From Vitis vinifera (Eukaryota > Streptophyta > Magnoliopsida > Vitales > Vitaceae): a DNA stretch of 64,000 nt. Position 1 is the first letter of the stretch. The number at the start of each line of letters is the position of its first letter. Of this stretch, positions 1-11,463 are shown in pieces. A model generated the notes under the pieces. The model was given only the letters and a program-made list of their open reading frames with translations, was not told the origin of the DNA and made no database searches. Made by a program: the position numbers and the translations under genes. The DNA is taken from assembly GCF_030704535.1 (NCBI RefSeq), contig NC_081819.1, positions 19,192,001 to 19,256,000 of the forward strand, given 5' to 3'.

Positions 1-1136
1 AGAGTTTATAGTGGTTCGACACTTCTTTGCTTACGTCCACTCTCCTCAACCTCATAATCCAGTGAGGGTTCCACTATCTTGAAGCTTCAACCAAACTTCC
101 AATCTCTTTACAATTGAATTATGGTTTTAATTCATCCTATTGGACTTTTGACTCCAAGCACCCTTTACACTTCTTCAAGAGATATTTCTCTCTTAAACAA
201 CCTCTTAAGTGATACCCTTCACTTGAGAAAATTCCTCACAAAGATATACAAATAATGATCTCACAAAAATCCTAGTAATAGAACTTTAGGCTCAAACATA
301 CAAGAAAAACTAGGATTGAATGGTGCACTAAAGATATGCAAGTTATGAAACAATAGTGCACTCAAAAAACACTCTTCCAAGGCTCAAATATAATCAAGAA
401 TGATTTAGGAAGGTTAAACTTATGAAATAATGAAGATTGGAGCCTTTTTATAGAAGAAAAAAGCCAAACTAGCTGTTGGGGGTTCGACTGGTCGAGTTAG
501 GGGTTGACCGGTTGATTAGCCATTAGGAAAAGTGACCGTTGGGCCTCAACTAGACCTCAACTGGACCTCGACCGGACCTCAACCGGACCTCGACCGGACC
601 TCAACCGGTTGAGGTTCAACCTTGACCAAGAAAAGAAGACCACTGGGAGAGAGAGAGAAACTTTTTGACCTCCCTCAACCGATCCTCGACCGGACGAGCA
701 CCAACCGATCGACCGGTTGAACCGGTTGAGCCATTTTTTTTGGCTCAACACTCAACATTTTTCAACTTAAAACCTTTTAACACAAGTTTGAAAATCATTT
801 AACACAAGGTTTTAGTTGAAAACATGAAATCATCAAATTCTTAAGATATTTAAAATAATATTACTCTTGGATGATTTTGGTGCATAAATAAAGAATGAAA
901 TGCATGAAAATCCTAGTGCACCAACAACCTTACAAAGAGATCTTAAGAAGCTTTGGTCTTGAAAAACTCTTCTCTTTGAGGTGGTCTTCTTCTTCATAAT
1001 TTCTCATTGGCTTGATTTGTCTTTGGATTGCCACTTTGGAAATCGTCTTGCCTAATCACACTTGAAATATGATCATTAGTTTTAAACTTTATTTTGTTAT
1101 CATCAAAATCAAGATTAACCAAACCTTAGTTTAACA
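1..1136 (-). mobile_element. LTR fragment of an LTR retrotransposon (fossil)
   Basis: Read on the minus strand, the segment begins at 1136 with TGTTAAACTAAGG, a standard TG-type LTR start, and runs to the left edge, where it is cut off. No coding domain is visible. Positions 37-53 carry a word (GAGGTTGAGGAGAGTGG on the minus strand) that recurs at 20252-20268 on the plus strand inside other LTR-like debris, so the two belong to related families. The AATAA that follows at 1137-1141 could be one arm of a target duplication, but the partner is outside the window. Family (copia or gypsy) cannot be decided from this piece. Confidence 0.55.
545..608. repeat. Short CGACCGGACCT / CAACCGGACCT tandem repeat
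   Basis: About six units of 11 bases alternate between CGACCGGACCT and CAACCGGACCT, giving a 22-base double unit. More degenerate copies of the ACCGG word flank it at about 485-735. It lies inside the LTR fragment and is much richer in GC than its surroundings. Confidence 0.75.
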
Positions 1137-1560
1137 AATAAGTTACATTTTTATTATTTTTAAAAATAGAAAATATAAATGATATTTTTAATAATTATAT
1201 ATTAAATATACATAATTAATTAAAAATAGATAATCTCGATTTTGATAATAATAAATTAAAAATTAATTATATTATCCATTTTGTCCTTTAAACAATCACA
1301 AAATTTTATGTAAGAGCACCTTAAATTTTACTTTATTTTATCTTTTTATGAAAATCTTTTTAAAGCTTTTTTCAAATTTTTAGAGATTTAACTGATTTTT
1401 AAAAAGTCTATTTTTATTAAAATGTTTAAATGTTAATTAAACTTTCAAAAAAAAAATCCTAAAAACTCATAATATATATATATATAATTTAAATTAATAT
1501 ATCATATTTTTAAAAATTAAACGAATTATATAAAACAAAAAGAATCAAAGAGAGAGCTCA
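1137..1560. other. AT-rich spacer
   Basis: Very AT-rich DNA with runs of A and T and a short TA-rich stretch near 1470-1490. I see no gene or clear repeat border here. Confidence 0.6.
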
Positions 1561-1561
1561 G

Positions 1562-1685
1562 ATGCGCATTTTGTCGTCTTTAAGAATCAGACAAGGGTGG
1601 ATAGAACCCATCCATCACGATTTAGCGCAAAGCAATCCTCCCGGCTCTCTGCGCGGAGTCGAACCCTGGTCTATGGCGACGCCAG
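1562..1685 (+). other. Unassigned exon-like island
   Basis: This short stretch has a much higher GC content than its AT-rich flanks. It ends at CCAG followed by GTATGC, which reads as a splice donor, and is followed by pyrimidine-rich DNA and a phrase typical of plant leaders (AATTTAGGGTTT near 1827). An ATG at 1562 opens a frame, but another frame is also open and keeps phase with a second island at 3092-3176. I do not recognise the product. It could be the 5' end of a gene fragment caught between transposons, or chance. Confidence 0.25.
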
Positions 1686-2472
1686 GTATGCTTGATAACC
1701 AGTTCTCCACTCCTGCTTCGTGCTCTCATTCTTCATTTTTTCTGTCTCTTCTCATTCTTCATTTTTTGCTGTTTTTTTTTTCTTTTTTCCCCATAATTAG
1801 GTTTAGGCGTACTGGAAATTAGGAAGAAATTTAGGGTTTGTTTATAGCGGAAACCAGATCTGATTAGGAAATTTGAAAACTTTTGTTGTTTTTCCTTGAA
1901 AAGGTATAAGTATTTGGGTTAGGATTTTTGAAACTCTTGTTCTTCATTTTCTTTCTCCGAAACATTAGAAGCTATGATCTGCTTGGAAATAAAACAAAAC
2001 AGGTGATTTTTGAGAACCAGATATTTCTAGGGCCTCTTACACGATCTTTAAGCTTTTTTGAAATAAAACCGTTATTTTGAGAATCTATTCCCAAAAAGGT
2101 TATTTTTAGAATAAATTTTAGATTATTTGTTAAAACAAATTTGAGGTGTTATGTTTTTAATTGTTTCGGACTAATAATTGAAAATATAAAAAATATTTTA
2201 GAGCCTCTATATTTTATAAAACTGATCATATTGGTTGGTTTCAATTGAGAGTTTTAAAAATTAACCTTATCGGTTTGATTTTCGATTTTCTTGTCTCATG
2301 TCTCATAATTGATAAAAATCCGAGCAAACCGATATTTAAAAACTTATATATAATTATTTGATATTGGGTAAGTTTTTTATATTAGATTTTATTAAAGTAA
2401 TTTAATTTTTTATATTATGTTTAAATTATTGATAAATGTATTTAATATATTTTTAATATAAAATCCAACTTA

Positions 2473-2668
2473 GGTGATGTTTGTTTTTTAGTTGAATATA
2501 AAAAATCAAAATATTTGGCTTTTTCTATTCAACTACAAGTGACCTATTGACATTATCTAACGTAACTAAATTAAACTTATTGATAACAAGTTCACTTTAA
2601 TTATATTGGATGATGTTAACAAGTTAATATTTGGTTTTTTCTATTCAACCAAAAAAACAAACACCACG
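2473..2668. mobile_element. Tourist-like MITE (PIF/Harbinger type)
   Basis: A 196-bp non-coding element flanked by the trinucleotide TTA on both sides (2470-2472 and 2669-2671), the target duplication expected of PIF/Harbinger elements. The left end GGTGATGTTTGTTTTTT matches the reverse complement of the right end (CGTGGTGTTTGTTTTTTT), and the similarity runs on for over 40 bases through GTTGAATA. The GTGTTTGTTT terminal word is shared with the element at 24905-25187. It has no transposase and would depend on a partner in trans. Confidence 0.8.
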
Positions 2669-3091
2669 TTAATTTTAATTAATTTTAAAATCAAATTAGA
2701 CTTAAACCTAAATAAACTCAAATTGATGGGCTTGGGCCTCAAAATAAACACAAATCTACAATTGAGTTGAGTAAAAAAGGTCATTAAATTGGGTTGAAAT
2801 GGATTAATAAAAACCAATCTTAGAAGGCTTAGTTGGATTTTTAACTTCTAATTTGATTGGTTCGATTTCTATCACATATATACTAATTCGGTTCATTTTA
2901 TATACTCAAAAACCGATTGAATTGACTTTATTCACACCTCCACTTATGTCTTTTTAGACACAATTCATAAGATTAGAAAATTCTTTGGGTGGTAAGTGAG
3001 ATGTCAAATATACCTTGCCTTTGGTCATGGATAAAAACAAAATTAATTGATGATGCATGTAAGCTTATAAGATAACTGACTCGTTCTTCAG

Positions 3092-3176
3092 GATCAAAGG
3101 ATATATCAAGTTTGTGACTGAAGATTTGCGAGAGGAAATTTCAAAACATTTTAGCGATTATCTTACCAGAGGATAG
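3092..3176 (+). other. Second exon-like island
   Basis: Preceded by TCGTTCTTCAG, a good splice acceptor, this segment reads in one frame for 27 codons (IKGYIKFVTEDLREEISKHF and on) before a TAG at 3174-3176. The phase fits a junction with the donor at 1685 in the frame that is open throughout that island. I do not recognise the peptide. A short chance frame in AT-rich DNA is the main alternative. Confidence 0.2.
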
Positions 3177-3212
3177 ATTAAGCCTAGCTGGATAGTTGTA
3201 ACTCAAAAACTC

Positions 3213-5365
3213 TCAAGGCTGAAGCAGTAGAGTTTTGAGAAGATGATCATCAAATCCTGGTATGGCATTCAGGAAATGTCCACCATCTGGGACTTCATGA
3301 TACTTGATCCAACCCACACGCTGGCTTATATGCTTTTGTAGGCTGGCTGGCACGATGCCATCTTCGCATCCTTGCCAAAGGTGAACTGGAAAAGATGGCG
3401 GCAGCAAGTGATCCATTGGATCAAATTCCCACTTCCCAAACATCACCATTAAGTCCCGGTGCAACGACTCATGTTCACCTTGTAGGGTAGATATGTTCCT
3501 CCTCTGCCATCAGAGACAAAGCTAGAATTCAACTCATGTCCTACCCCTTAAATTTTAAGAGTTGGCATTCAAAGAGTAATAATGAATGATGGAGATCTTG
3601 GTTGTTTTATGAGAATCATCACCTGATGGAAAATCCCTGAGGATATAGCTCGATCGCGAAACTGAGAGTCTAGGTGATTGGGGAGGAAAGTGTTGCCTTG
3701 GATGACTGTGGGAGAAGGTAACCAAGATTGGTTCACCCACCAATTTAGCAACCATGGAGCATAGTATGCCACTCTCAGTAGCCACTGGTCTCCCACCGCC
3801 TGTTGATAGTAAGCCTCCTTCGACAAATCCTTGGGGAATCCAGGCCACCTATAATTTATAACAGGCGCAAGCAGTGCTGCTCCTGCCAATCTGAGAATAG
3901 GTTGATCCACTGTTAGGATTAAGATTTATCATCCCGTTTCTCAACTTGCTTGTTTTAACTTTTTACTTTGTTAGGAAAAGGCTCTTAGATTTTCCAGTGA
4001 ATTAGAGCCTGTTTGGAACAACATTTAAGAACATTTTTTTTTTAAAATATGAAACTGTTTTTCAGACTCAAAATACATTTAATAATTTTTGTACAGAAAC
4101 AGTTTTTTGATAACTTGTTCTGCAGAGTGTTATTATTATTTTTTTGTAATATATTTTAATTGTTTTATGTTGTTTTAATTTATTTTCACTTGCTTTTTTA
4201 TAAAACACTACAAATAAAAATTATTTTTTTTAAAAAATTTGAAACACACAAACAGATTTTTGCTTTATAAAATATTATAGAACTGTTTTTAAAAACTATT
4301 GTCAAAAATTATTTTTGAAAAGCCGTAGGTATTGTTTGGGAGCATCTTCGAAAATAATTTTTTAAAACAATTTTTGACATCAGTTTTGAAAAATAGTTTT
4401 GATATTTTATAAAACAGAAATTTATTTGAGAACTTAGAATGCTTTCAACTTGTTTTCTATGTTTCTAAATATTTCTTTGAAAATAAATTTTTATCTATAG
4501 TGTATTATTTGAATTATTTTTTATATTTGTATAATAAAATAAAAAATAAGTAAAAATAATTAAAATATGTTTTTATAAAACAACCCATTTTGATAGAAAT
4601 TTTTTTAAAAATTAATTTTTGTCAAAAATTTATGTGATGTGTTTTCAAGTCTCAAGAATAAAACCTTAAGGTAATGCAATTGTTGACGGTATAATCAAAA
4701 TATCAATATATAAGTGATTACCAATATTTTTATCCTACCCTACTGAACTTATTTTCAATGTCCCATGCATTAGAGCGCACACATGGTGATGCAATATTAC
4801 CTGTCTGGTATGTACTTGAGGCATGCCCAAGCTACGTAACCACCCATCGAAGTTCCCACCACATAAAACTTCTTGCCCAGCTCTAAAGCATCTGCAAGCT
4901 CTTCAACATCAGAGGCTTCACTTCCCAACCATCTCCTAGGGTTTGGATCACTCTCCCCATGCCCGGCTCTGTCGTAACAGACCATGTATATGCCCATCTC
5001 TTCTATTATTTCCTGCAACACGTTTTCCCCTAAAGCCACTTAAAAAATCCAATTCCTTAGGTAGCAGCAGTATATGAATAAAAAAGAATGTCTAAGCATG
5101 CAAAACAAATTAATAATAGTAATGGTAAGCATTAGAAGGGAAAAGTTACAGGAGAAGCTCTGAGAAGGTCGAGCCTGGAGCCAGTAAAGCCATGGGCAAG
5201 GATGATCTTAAACTTGGCTTTGTCCCTAGGCACCCCAGTCTCCGAGTAAGCGAGCCACCTCCCATCCTTTAATCGGATTCTCTGGGCTGTCACCGGGGGG
5301 CCGCCTAGTGAATCACATAACTTAGATTTCTGGGGCTGAACCACTTTGCCTAGAAAAGTTGCCAT
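3213..5365 (-). CDS. Alpha/beta-hydrolase fold protein, copy 1
   Basis: Four exons on the minus strand: 5365-5150, 5012-4801, 3890-3623 and 3503-3213. All borders are GT-AG, the exons sum to 987 bases, and the frame is open for 328 residues. The product is a soluble alpha/beta-hydrolase. HGFTGSR (about residues 57-63) fits the oxyanion-hole loop, GTSMGG carries the nucleophile serine in exon 2, EDGIVP in exon 4 holds the likely acid, and the H of PDGGHF is the likely catalytic histidine. The DRAGHGESDPNPRR stretch is typical of an uncharacterised plant hydrolase family whose substrate is not known. No signal peptide or membrane span is evident. Exon 2 is taken to start at the GTTGCAG acceptor, because an upstream extension would not match the family. 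A near-identical tandem copy lies at 8512-10964. Confidence 0.88.
4010..4640. repeat. Inverted-repeat-like AT-rich insertion in hydrolase intron 2
   Basis: Intron 2 of hydrolase copy 1 is about 910 bases. It is full of words such as AAAACAGTTTTT, AAAATAATTTTTT and TTTTATAAAACA in both orientations, with CCTGTTTGGAACAAC near its start and GTATTGTTTGGGAGC in the middle. This pattern resembles hAT-type MITEs with long terminal repeats, perhaps two side by side. I could not fix ends or target duplications. Confidence 0.4.
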
Positions 5366-5998
5366 GTTGTGAGCAAGGATCTTCCTAGTCCCCTGACCTG
5401 CAGTAGTGGAACTAAGTGCATGCGTTGGCTTTATAATATTGAATTGGGCAGGGCTTGGTCACCCCCATGTGGCAGTTCCTTCTAACGAATTTATTAGTCT
5501 GCCAAAGGTTAAACCGTGAAAGGACATGCCATTAATCCTTGGATCAGATATCAATCCTTCTATTAGGTTATTTCATCTGGGAAAATGGTTCTCTTCTATT
5601 AAATGTCCTGTAGTCATAGCTCCAAGATCCAAGAATAATATTTATTTTATATATCTTCTTTTTGTTTTTTCAATAGAAAAATGCACATAGAAGAACCGAA
5701 TATTAATGTTTAATAGTATTAAATATTAAATTATTTATTTTTATAGTATTTTATTTTTATTAAATATTAAAATAATAATAATAATAATAAATTATTTTTT
5801 TATTTAAAAAAAAATTAAATATTTTGATTTTTTTATTTAATAAAAAATTTTATGATAAGTCATAAAAAAGTAGAAAAAAAATAATTTAAAATCTAAAAAT
5901 AAATTACTTTAAAAAAAAAAAAAACACCTGTTACAACTTACAACTACAATTTTGGGAAAAAAAATAAATCGGGTGCACTATATTCAATTTCCCATATT

Positions 5999-6158
5999 GG
6001 GTACGTGATCATTTTTCTGAAAATAATAAACTTGTTCAACAATAATGACAGCCACGTGGGTGAGTATGGGTACGTGATCATTTTTCTGAAAATAATAAAC
6101 TTATTCAACGCAAATAATAAACTTGTTCAACAATGATGACAGCCACGTGGGTGAGTAT
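5999..6158 (+). repeat. Direct repeat carrying a G-box
   Basis: Two head-to-tail copies of a segment that starts GGGTACGTGATCATTTTTCT and ends GCCACGTGGGTGAGTATGG. The first covers about 5999-6067 and the second about 6068-6158. The second copy has an extra internal duplication of AATAATAAACTTxTTCAAC. Each unit holds a G-box core (CACGTG) and a TACGTG word. The block is about 640-790 bases upstream of hydrolase copy 1. Confidence 0.8.
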
Positions 6159-6343
6159 GGGGCTCTGTGAAATAGAATTTTTATTTTTTAGATAGAAAAA
6201 AAAAATCTATTTCCTTTGTTCAAGTAGTTACTGTTCTTAGGGTAGCACTTTAGCTTATGGTTGACTAAAGCATTTTGCCTCCAGGGTTAGCTAAGGAGAT
6301 AATCCATTCCAATTAAAGCATGTTGTAGATCAGCTATTAATTT

Positions 6344-6348
<5 letters not shown>

Positions 6349-6394
<46 letters not shown>
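6349..6394. repeat. (TA)n microsatellite
   Basis: About 23 uninterrupted TA dinucleotides. The length is likely to vary between individuals. Confidence 0.95.
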
Positions 6395-6397
<3 letters not shown>

Positions 6398-8104
6398 CAA
6401 ATCAAAGAAAAAGCTTTGGAACAACTTGATATCTGTATTGAATCTCTTATTAAGCGAATCAAGCATTGGAGAGTCATTAGTAGGGATTTTGAGGTCTATC
6501 CTAAAAATATGAGATATCTTATTGCTATAGGTTCCTTCATCAGATTTTCAACAGTAAAAGGATTGATCCCTTGCCCTCCATCACTGAAGATGTGTAGCTA
6601 CTGATGGAGCACGATCAAATTTTATTCTTCCCTGATTCCTCATCTATAATGTCTCTAAGCATTATCAGCACCAAAAGCAGTTTTGTCTTTCAGCATGTAC
6701 GTCTACAGTTCAAGTAATGGCATGCTAGTCGTTTTCCCCGTCGAAAGTAAGATTTCTTGCTGAAAAGTCTAAAAGTGTTACAGTAAAATATTACTGTTTA
6801 TTTTTACTATTTATGCATGGGTTAACTATTCATAACAGTTGGTCAAAAAACAAATAGTGCCTTGTCTCCTAATTGGTACTGTTTAATAAAAAGGATATTA
6901 AATTAGTATAAAAAAGTAAAGGAACTTGTAAAGTATCTTACAACCTTACATTTACTCGGAGAAAGATAGTCCAAATTAATACAAGATAGATAGGATGGAA
7001 ATGTATATTTTTAGTATTAACCAATAATGAATGAGAAAAACTTTGTAGATATTAGAGTGAAACTTTTAATTATTGTAAAAAAAAAATCTTAGTTCTATAA
7101 AGTTAAAAATAGTACTAATAATTTTAGTTTAATTTTTTTAATTATTTTTAAATAAAAAATTATTTACATTAAGAATTGATAATAAAAATATAAAAGTTCT
7201 TTGAAAATAAAAATTCTTTAAAACTACCTACGAAGAAAGATGGATAAAATTCCACAACTTTTTAAACCAAAATTTGAACATATCAAAAGAAAAAAAAATA
7301 TATTAGTAGATTAGTTAAATGGACAAATGATTATTAATGATTAATTTTCTATTTTGTTTACAGAAACATGACCCAAAGCAAACCAACTAAATCCAAAACC
7401 TTTCACAATGAAACCATATCTCTAAACAAAGGTTTAAATCCAAATTTGAAATTTAACTTTTTATATTCTCAAAAGCTTTTTAAAGAATATAAAGTCATTG
7501 TGTATAGTTTTTGTTCTTTAAAATCAGAGAATTTTCTTAACCAAATCATAGTGTATGCCTATGGAAAAATTGCTTCAGTCTTAGCCCAACATCCTCAAAA
7601 TCTTAAAAATTAACTTATTCTTTAAAAGCCTAAAAATTCCAAAAGAAAAAAAAGGAAAAATCTTAGAAAACTAAGAAAATTGATAAATGATTTAAAAGCT
7701 AACACAACAAAAAACTAGAACGAGAAATGACTTGTCCCAATAAATTTCCTAAATATTATAGTAGGTATAGAGTTTTTCAAATATATGATCTTAGACTAAA
7801 ACAAAAAATAAATTATATTTTCTTATTCGTAAAACAAGAACTATGTCCATTGGGAGAACCCAACCTTGGGAACATATAATATTTAAAATCCGATTACAAT
7901 CGTTAAGGAAGAAAACTTTATGATAAGATTGATCATAGAATTATTATAACCATCTTCTTATCTTAGTGATCATCTAGATTTTAGGACAATTTGATGAAAA
8001 TATTTTTTTAAGAAGTGATTTTTTAACTTTTTAAAATATATATTTTTTAAATATAAAAAGTGTTTTTTAAAATAATTTCAAAATGGGCTGAGGCGATTAG
8101 CAAA

Positions 8105-8218
8105 CAATCTTAGCCGTAGCACCATGTATTGAAACGTGACGTAGAACACTAACAAATTGTTAACCAATCTGAGCTGTTGCACCATATATTGAAGCGTGAC
8201 GTAGAACACTAACAAATT
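8105..8218 (+). repeat. Two-copy 60-bp direct repeat with TGACGT
   Basis: Two units, 8105-8158 and 8165-8218, are nearly identical over 54 bases and share GTGACGTAGAACACTAAC. Each carries TGACG, the core of as-1/TGA bZIP sites. Whether it is active is unknown. Confidence 0.8.
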
Positions 8219-8511
8219 CTTTAGCTATTCGACGATTAATCATATAGATGTTGTCTTATCCATTTTGGTGATGGTCAAAGTCTAAACATTTGTATGAACC
8301 CGGAAATACCTTAGAAATTTCATCAAAACATTATGAACCAACGTAGAAAGTGACATAATTTTCAAACTTCATGACAAGACATATTCAAAGGCTCAACCAC
8401 ATGGTAGTTTAAAGCGTTATTTTGATCAAGAGTTTCACACCAAAGGACAAACTAAACCTTGCTGGATGGTTCATAGAACCTCCTTTTATTGGAGTTGTGA
8501 CTCAAAAACTC

Positions 8512-10964
8512 TCAAGGCTGAAGCAACAGCGTTTTGAGAAGATGATCATCAAATCCTGGTATGGCATTCAGAAAATGGCCACCCTCTGGGACTTCATGAT
8601 ACTTGATCCAACCCACACGCTGGCTTACATACTTCTGCAGGCTGGCCGGCACTATGCCGTCTTCACACTCTTGCCAAAGGTGAACAGGAAAAGATGGCGG
8701 CGGCAAGTCCATCGGATCAAATTCCCACTTCCCAAACATCACCATTAAGTCCCTGTGCAGCGACTCGTTTTCACCTTGTAGGGTAGATATGTTCCTCCTC
8801 TGCCATCAGAGACAAAGCTAGAATATTTCAACTCATGTCCTAACCCTTAAATTGTGAGAGTTGGTATTCAGAGAGTAATGAATTGTTTTATAAGGCATAA
8901 TCACCTGATGGAAAATCCCTGAGGATATAGCTCGATCGCGAAACTGAGAGTCTAGGTGATTGGGGAGGAAAGTGTTGCCTTGGATGACTGTGGGAGAAGG
9001 TAACCAAGACTAGTTCACCCACCAGTTGAGAAGCCATGGAGCGTAGTATGCCACTCTCAGTAGCCACTGGTCTCCCACTGCCTGCTGGTAGTAAGCCTCC
9101 TTTGACAAATCCTTGGGGAACCTAGGCCACCTATAATTTATAACAGGCGCGACCAGTGCTGCTCCTGCCAATCTGAAAGTGGATTTCACCATTAGGGTTA
9201 TGATCTATAATATTCCCATTTCTCTCTCTCTCTCTTTTTTCTCTTTTTTTTTTTTTTTTAACATTTTACCTTTGGAAGGAAAACGATTCTTATATTTTGG
9301 AGAAAAGTATGTAGTTTTTCTTCACCGTATTTTTTAAGGATCAAATCATATTATATTATACTTTATGAAATAAAACATCCTAGAATAGATATAATATTAA
9401 GATAGCAATTGTACGACATTATCCAACAGTTTGGTTATATATAGCATCAATTCAATACTTCCTAAAAACCCATATATTAAGTCAGATTATATGATAAAAC
9501 TTAATACTTATTATTCAATGATTTAAGTTGATTTTAAGTTAAATTATATATAAATTGATTTAAAACTTATTTCTTAATTCTTATTTTAAATATTAATGTT
9601 ATTTGATAAAATTAATTTAAAATTTATTCTAAATTACTAAATTGATATATTTATTTTTATAAATTATAATTAGGCCAATGCCGTCAAATAACAATAGATA
9701 TCATAGAGTAAACATAATGGAGGTTATGGAATAACAATAGAGTAGTAATAGAGATTGTGAAGATAATTAAGACAAATGAATAAAAAGGTAAAATAAATAT
9801 GTAAACTTAAAAATAAATTAATTATTTTACTTATTATTTAAAATTGTTTTTAACTTTAAGTTATATTATTAAACAATTTTACCAAATATATTTAATTTAC
9901 TCAATAATTTAAATTAAGTTATTGAATCATTTTAAGTTATTAAATTGGTTTAACAAATACCCAATAAATCTAATCTTATTATTTTTACTTTAGTCTTATT
10001 TATTTATTTTATACTTATCGATCCCAGGGTTCAGAAATTATTGTACGTCAAATAACATCAAAAGTGTTGGTTTCAGAAGAGACCTAATCATATGATACTT
10101 AGGCTAAGTAATTATATGATATGATACCGGTATTAATTCGGGTATCTCCGGTTCAACTAGGATCATAGTTCGTAACAACTAGAAACTTTATTCATGGGTA
10201 AAAATGAATTTTTAAAATTTAAAAATTATTTAATTCCATTCCTCCTTATAATTTAAAATTTTAATAATATCACTCAACAAAGGTCTCAAAAAAATAAAAA
10301 ATAAAAAATAAAAAATCAGAACACATACTCTGTTTGGCTCCCGGAAGCACCAAGAAAAGGAAAGAACATTAGCTTAAAGTTACGAACAGCGAACTACCTG
10401 TGTGGAATGTATTTGAGGCATGCCCAAACCACATACCCACCCATTGAAGTTCCCACCAAAAAAAACTTTTGGCCCAGCTCCAAAGCATCTGCAAGCTCTT
10501 CAACATCAGAGGCTTCACTTCCCAACCATTTCCTAGTGTTTGGATCGCTCTCCCCATGCCCAGCTCTATAGTAGCCCACCATGTATATGCCCATCTCTTC
10601 TATTATTTCCTGCACCATGTTTTCACCTAAAGCCACTTAAAAGTTCTTCATACGTTATGATGATGTAGTAATGGTCAAGAACACCCTTTAAAGGACAACT
10701 GAAGACTAATAGTAAAGATTATGAGGCAAATATTACCGGAGAAGCTCTGAGAAAGTCGAGCCTTGAGCCAGTAAAGCCATGGGCAAGGATGATCTTAAAC
10801 TGGGCTTTGTCCTTAGGCACTCCACTCTCCGAGTAAGCCAGGAACCGCCCATCCTTTAAACGGAGTCTCTGCGCTGTGACCGGAGGGCCGCCTGGTGAAC
10901 CACATAAACTAGAGTACTTCTGGGGTTGAAACGCCTTGTAGAACCAACCTAGAAAAGTTTCCAT
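8512..10964 (-). pseudogene. Alpha/beta-hydrolase fold protein, copy 2 (in-frame stop)
   Basis: Tandem paralogue of the gene at 3213-5365 with the same four exons: 10964-10737, 10609-10398, 9172-8905 and 8799-8512. Splice sites and phases are intact and the exons sum to 996 bases (331 codons plus stop), but a TAG replaces the glutamine codon of copy 1 after NWWVN in exon 3 (near 9009-9011). A truncated product would lose the acid and histidine of the triad, although GTSMGG and HGFTGSR remain upstream. Exon 2 also reads YYRAGHGE where copy 1 has YDRAGHGE. Exon 4 is one codon shorter than in copy 1. The rest is highly conserved, so the inactivation looks recent. A base-call error or a polymorphic stop are alternatives. 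Confidence 0.8.
9232..10380. other. AT-rich intron 2 of hydrolase copy 2
   Basis: Intron DNA with a CT/T tract near 9220-9262 and many TTAAGTTATT-like words that recur at 9520-9960, suggesting an old AT-rich transposon. It shares little with intron 2 of copy 1, so the two introns gained different insertions after the gene duplication. Confidence 0.4.
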
Positions 10965-11116
10965 TCGGTGTCGAAAAAAATTTCTGAGCTACCAAACAGA
11001 TGAAGGACTGAATTAAAATGCATGAAATGCATGTGTTAGGTTTTAATCTGTGGTGGTGGTAACCACAAGAACTGAGCAAAATTAATTATGATGCGACGTG
11101 TAACTCATTTAAGCGG

Positions 11117-11257
11117 CACCACCTCTGTAAGGTCGAACAAAGATAAGACATCTTACACACCCACTTTAATGGAATGACGCCTACTACACCACCTCTGTAA
11201 GGTCCGACAAAGATAAGACATCTTACAACCCCACTTTAATGGAATGACACCTACTAC
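11117..11257 (+). repeat. Two-copy 70-bp direct repeat
   Basis: Units at 11117-11186 and 11187-11257 share CACCACCTCTGTAAGGTC, ACAAAGATAAGACATCTTAC and CCCACTTTAATGGAATGAC with a few differences. The block lies just upstream of hydrolase copy 2. No function is apparent. Confidence 0.8.
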
Positions 11258-11463
11258 AGTTCATTTTTCTAGGGACGTGTATTGGATGCGTTGTATAAAA
11301 AATTCGATGACGTAATTAATGAGATTGATATAAAATATAAAAAAATTAATATATTTTAAATTATTTTAAATATTTTTTATTATAATATATAATAATTTTT
11401 TTATTTTAATTTTTTAATAATTATTTTAAAATTTTATTATTTTTAAAAAAATTAAATTTTTTA

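Larger units (their letters stand above)
5366..8511. other. Spacer between the two hydrolase genes
   Basis: AT-rich DNA of about 3.1 kb. It contains the upstream region of copy 1 and the 3' flank of copy 2, a direct repeat with CACGTG at 5999-6158, a TA microsatellite at about 6349-6394, and a direct repeat with TGACGT at 8105-8218. Small open frames at 6416-6604 and 7368-7613 have no recognisable domain and are not called as genes. Confidence 0.6.

Noticed and set aside
1640-1680. GGTTCGACTCC on the minus strand, resembling a Pol III B box or tRNA T arm
   Set aside because: The flanking bases do not form a T-arm stem and no matching acceptor stem or A box was found, so no tRNA or SINE is called.
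6416-6604. 62-codon open frame
   Set aside because: It has a vaguely transposase-like wording but no clear domain, and the surrounding DNA is AT-rich spacer.
7368-7613. 81-codon open frame
   Set aside because: Lysine/asparagine-rich composition reflects AT-rich DNA; no domain or splice context.
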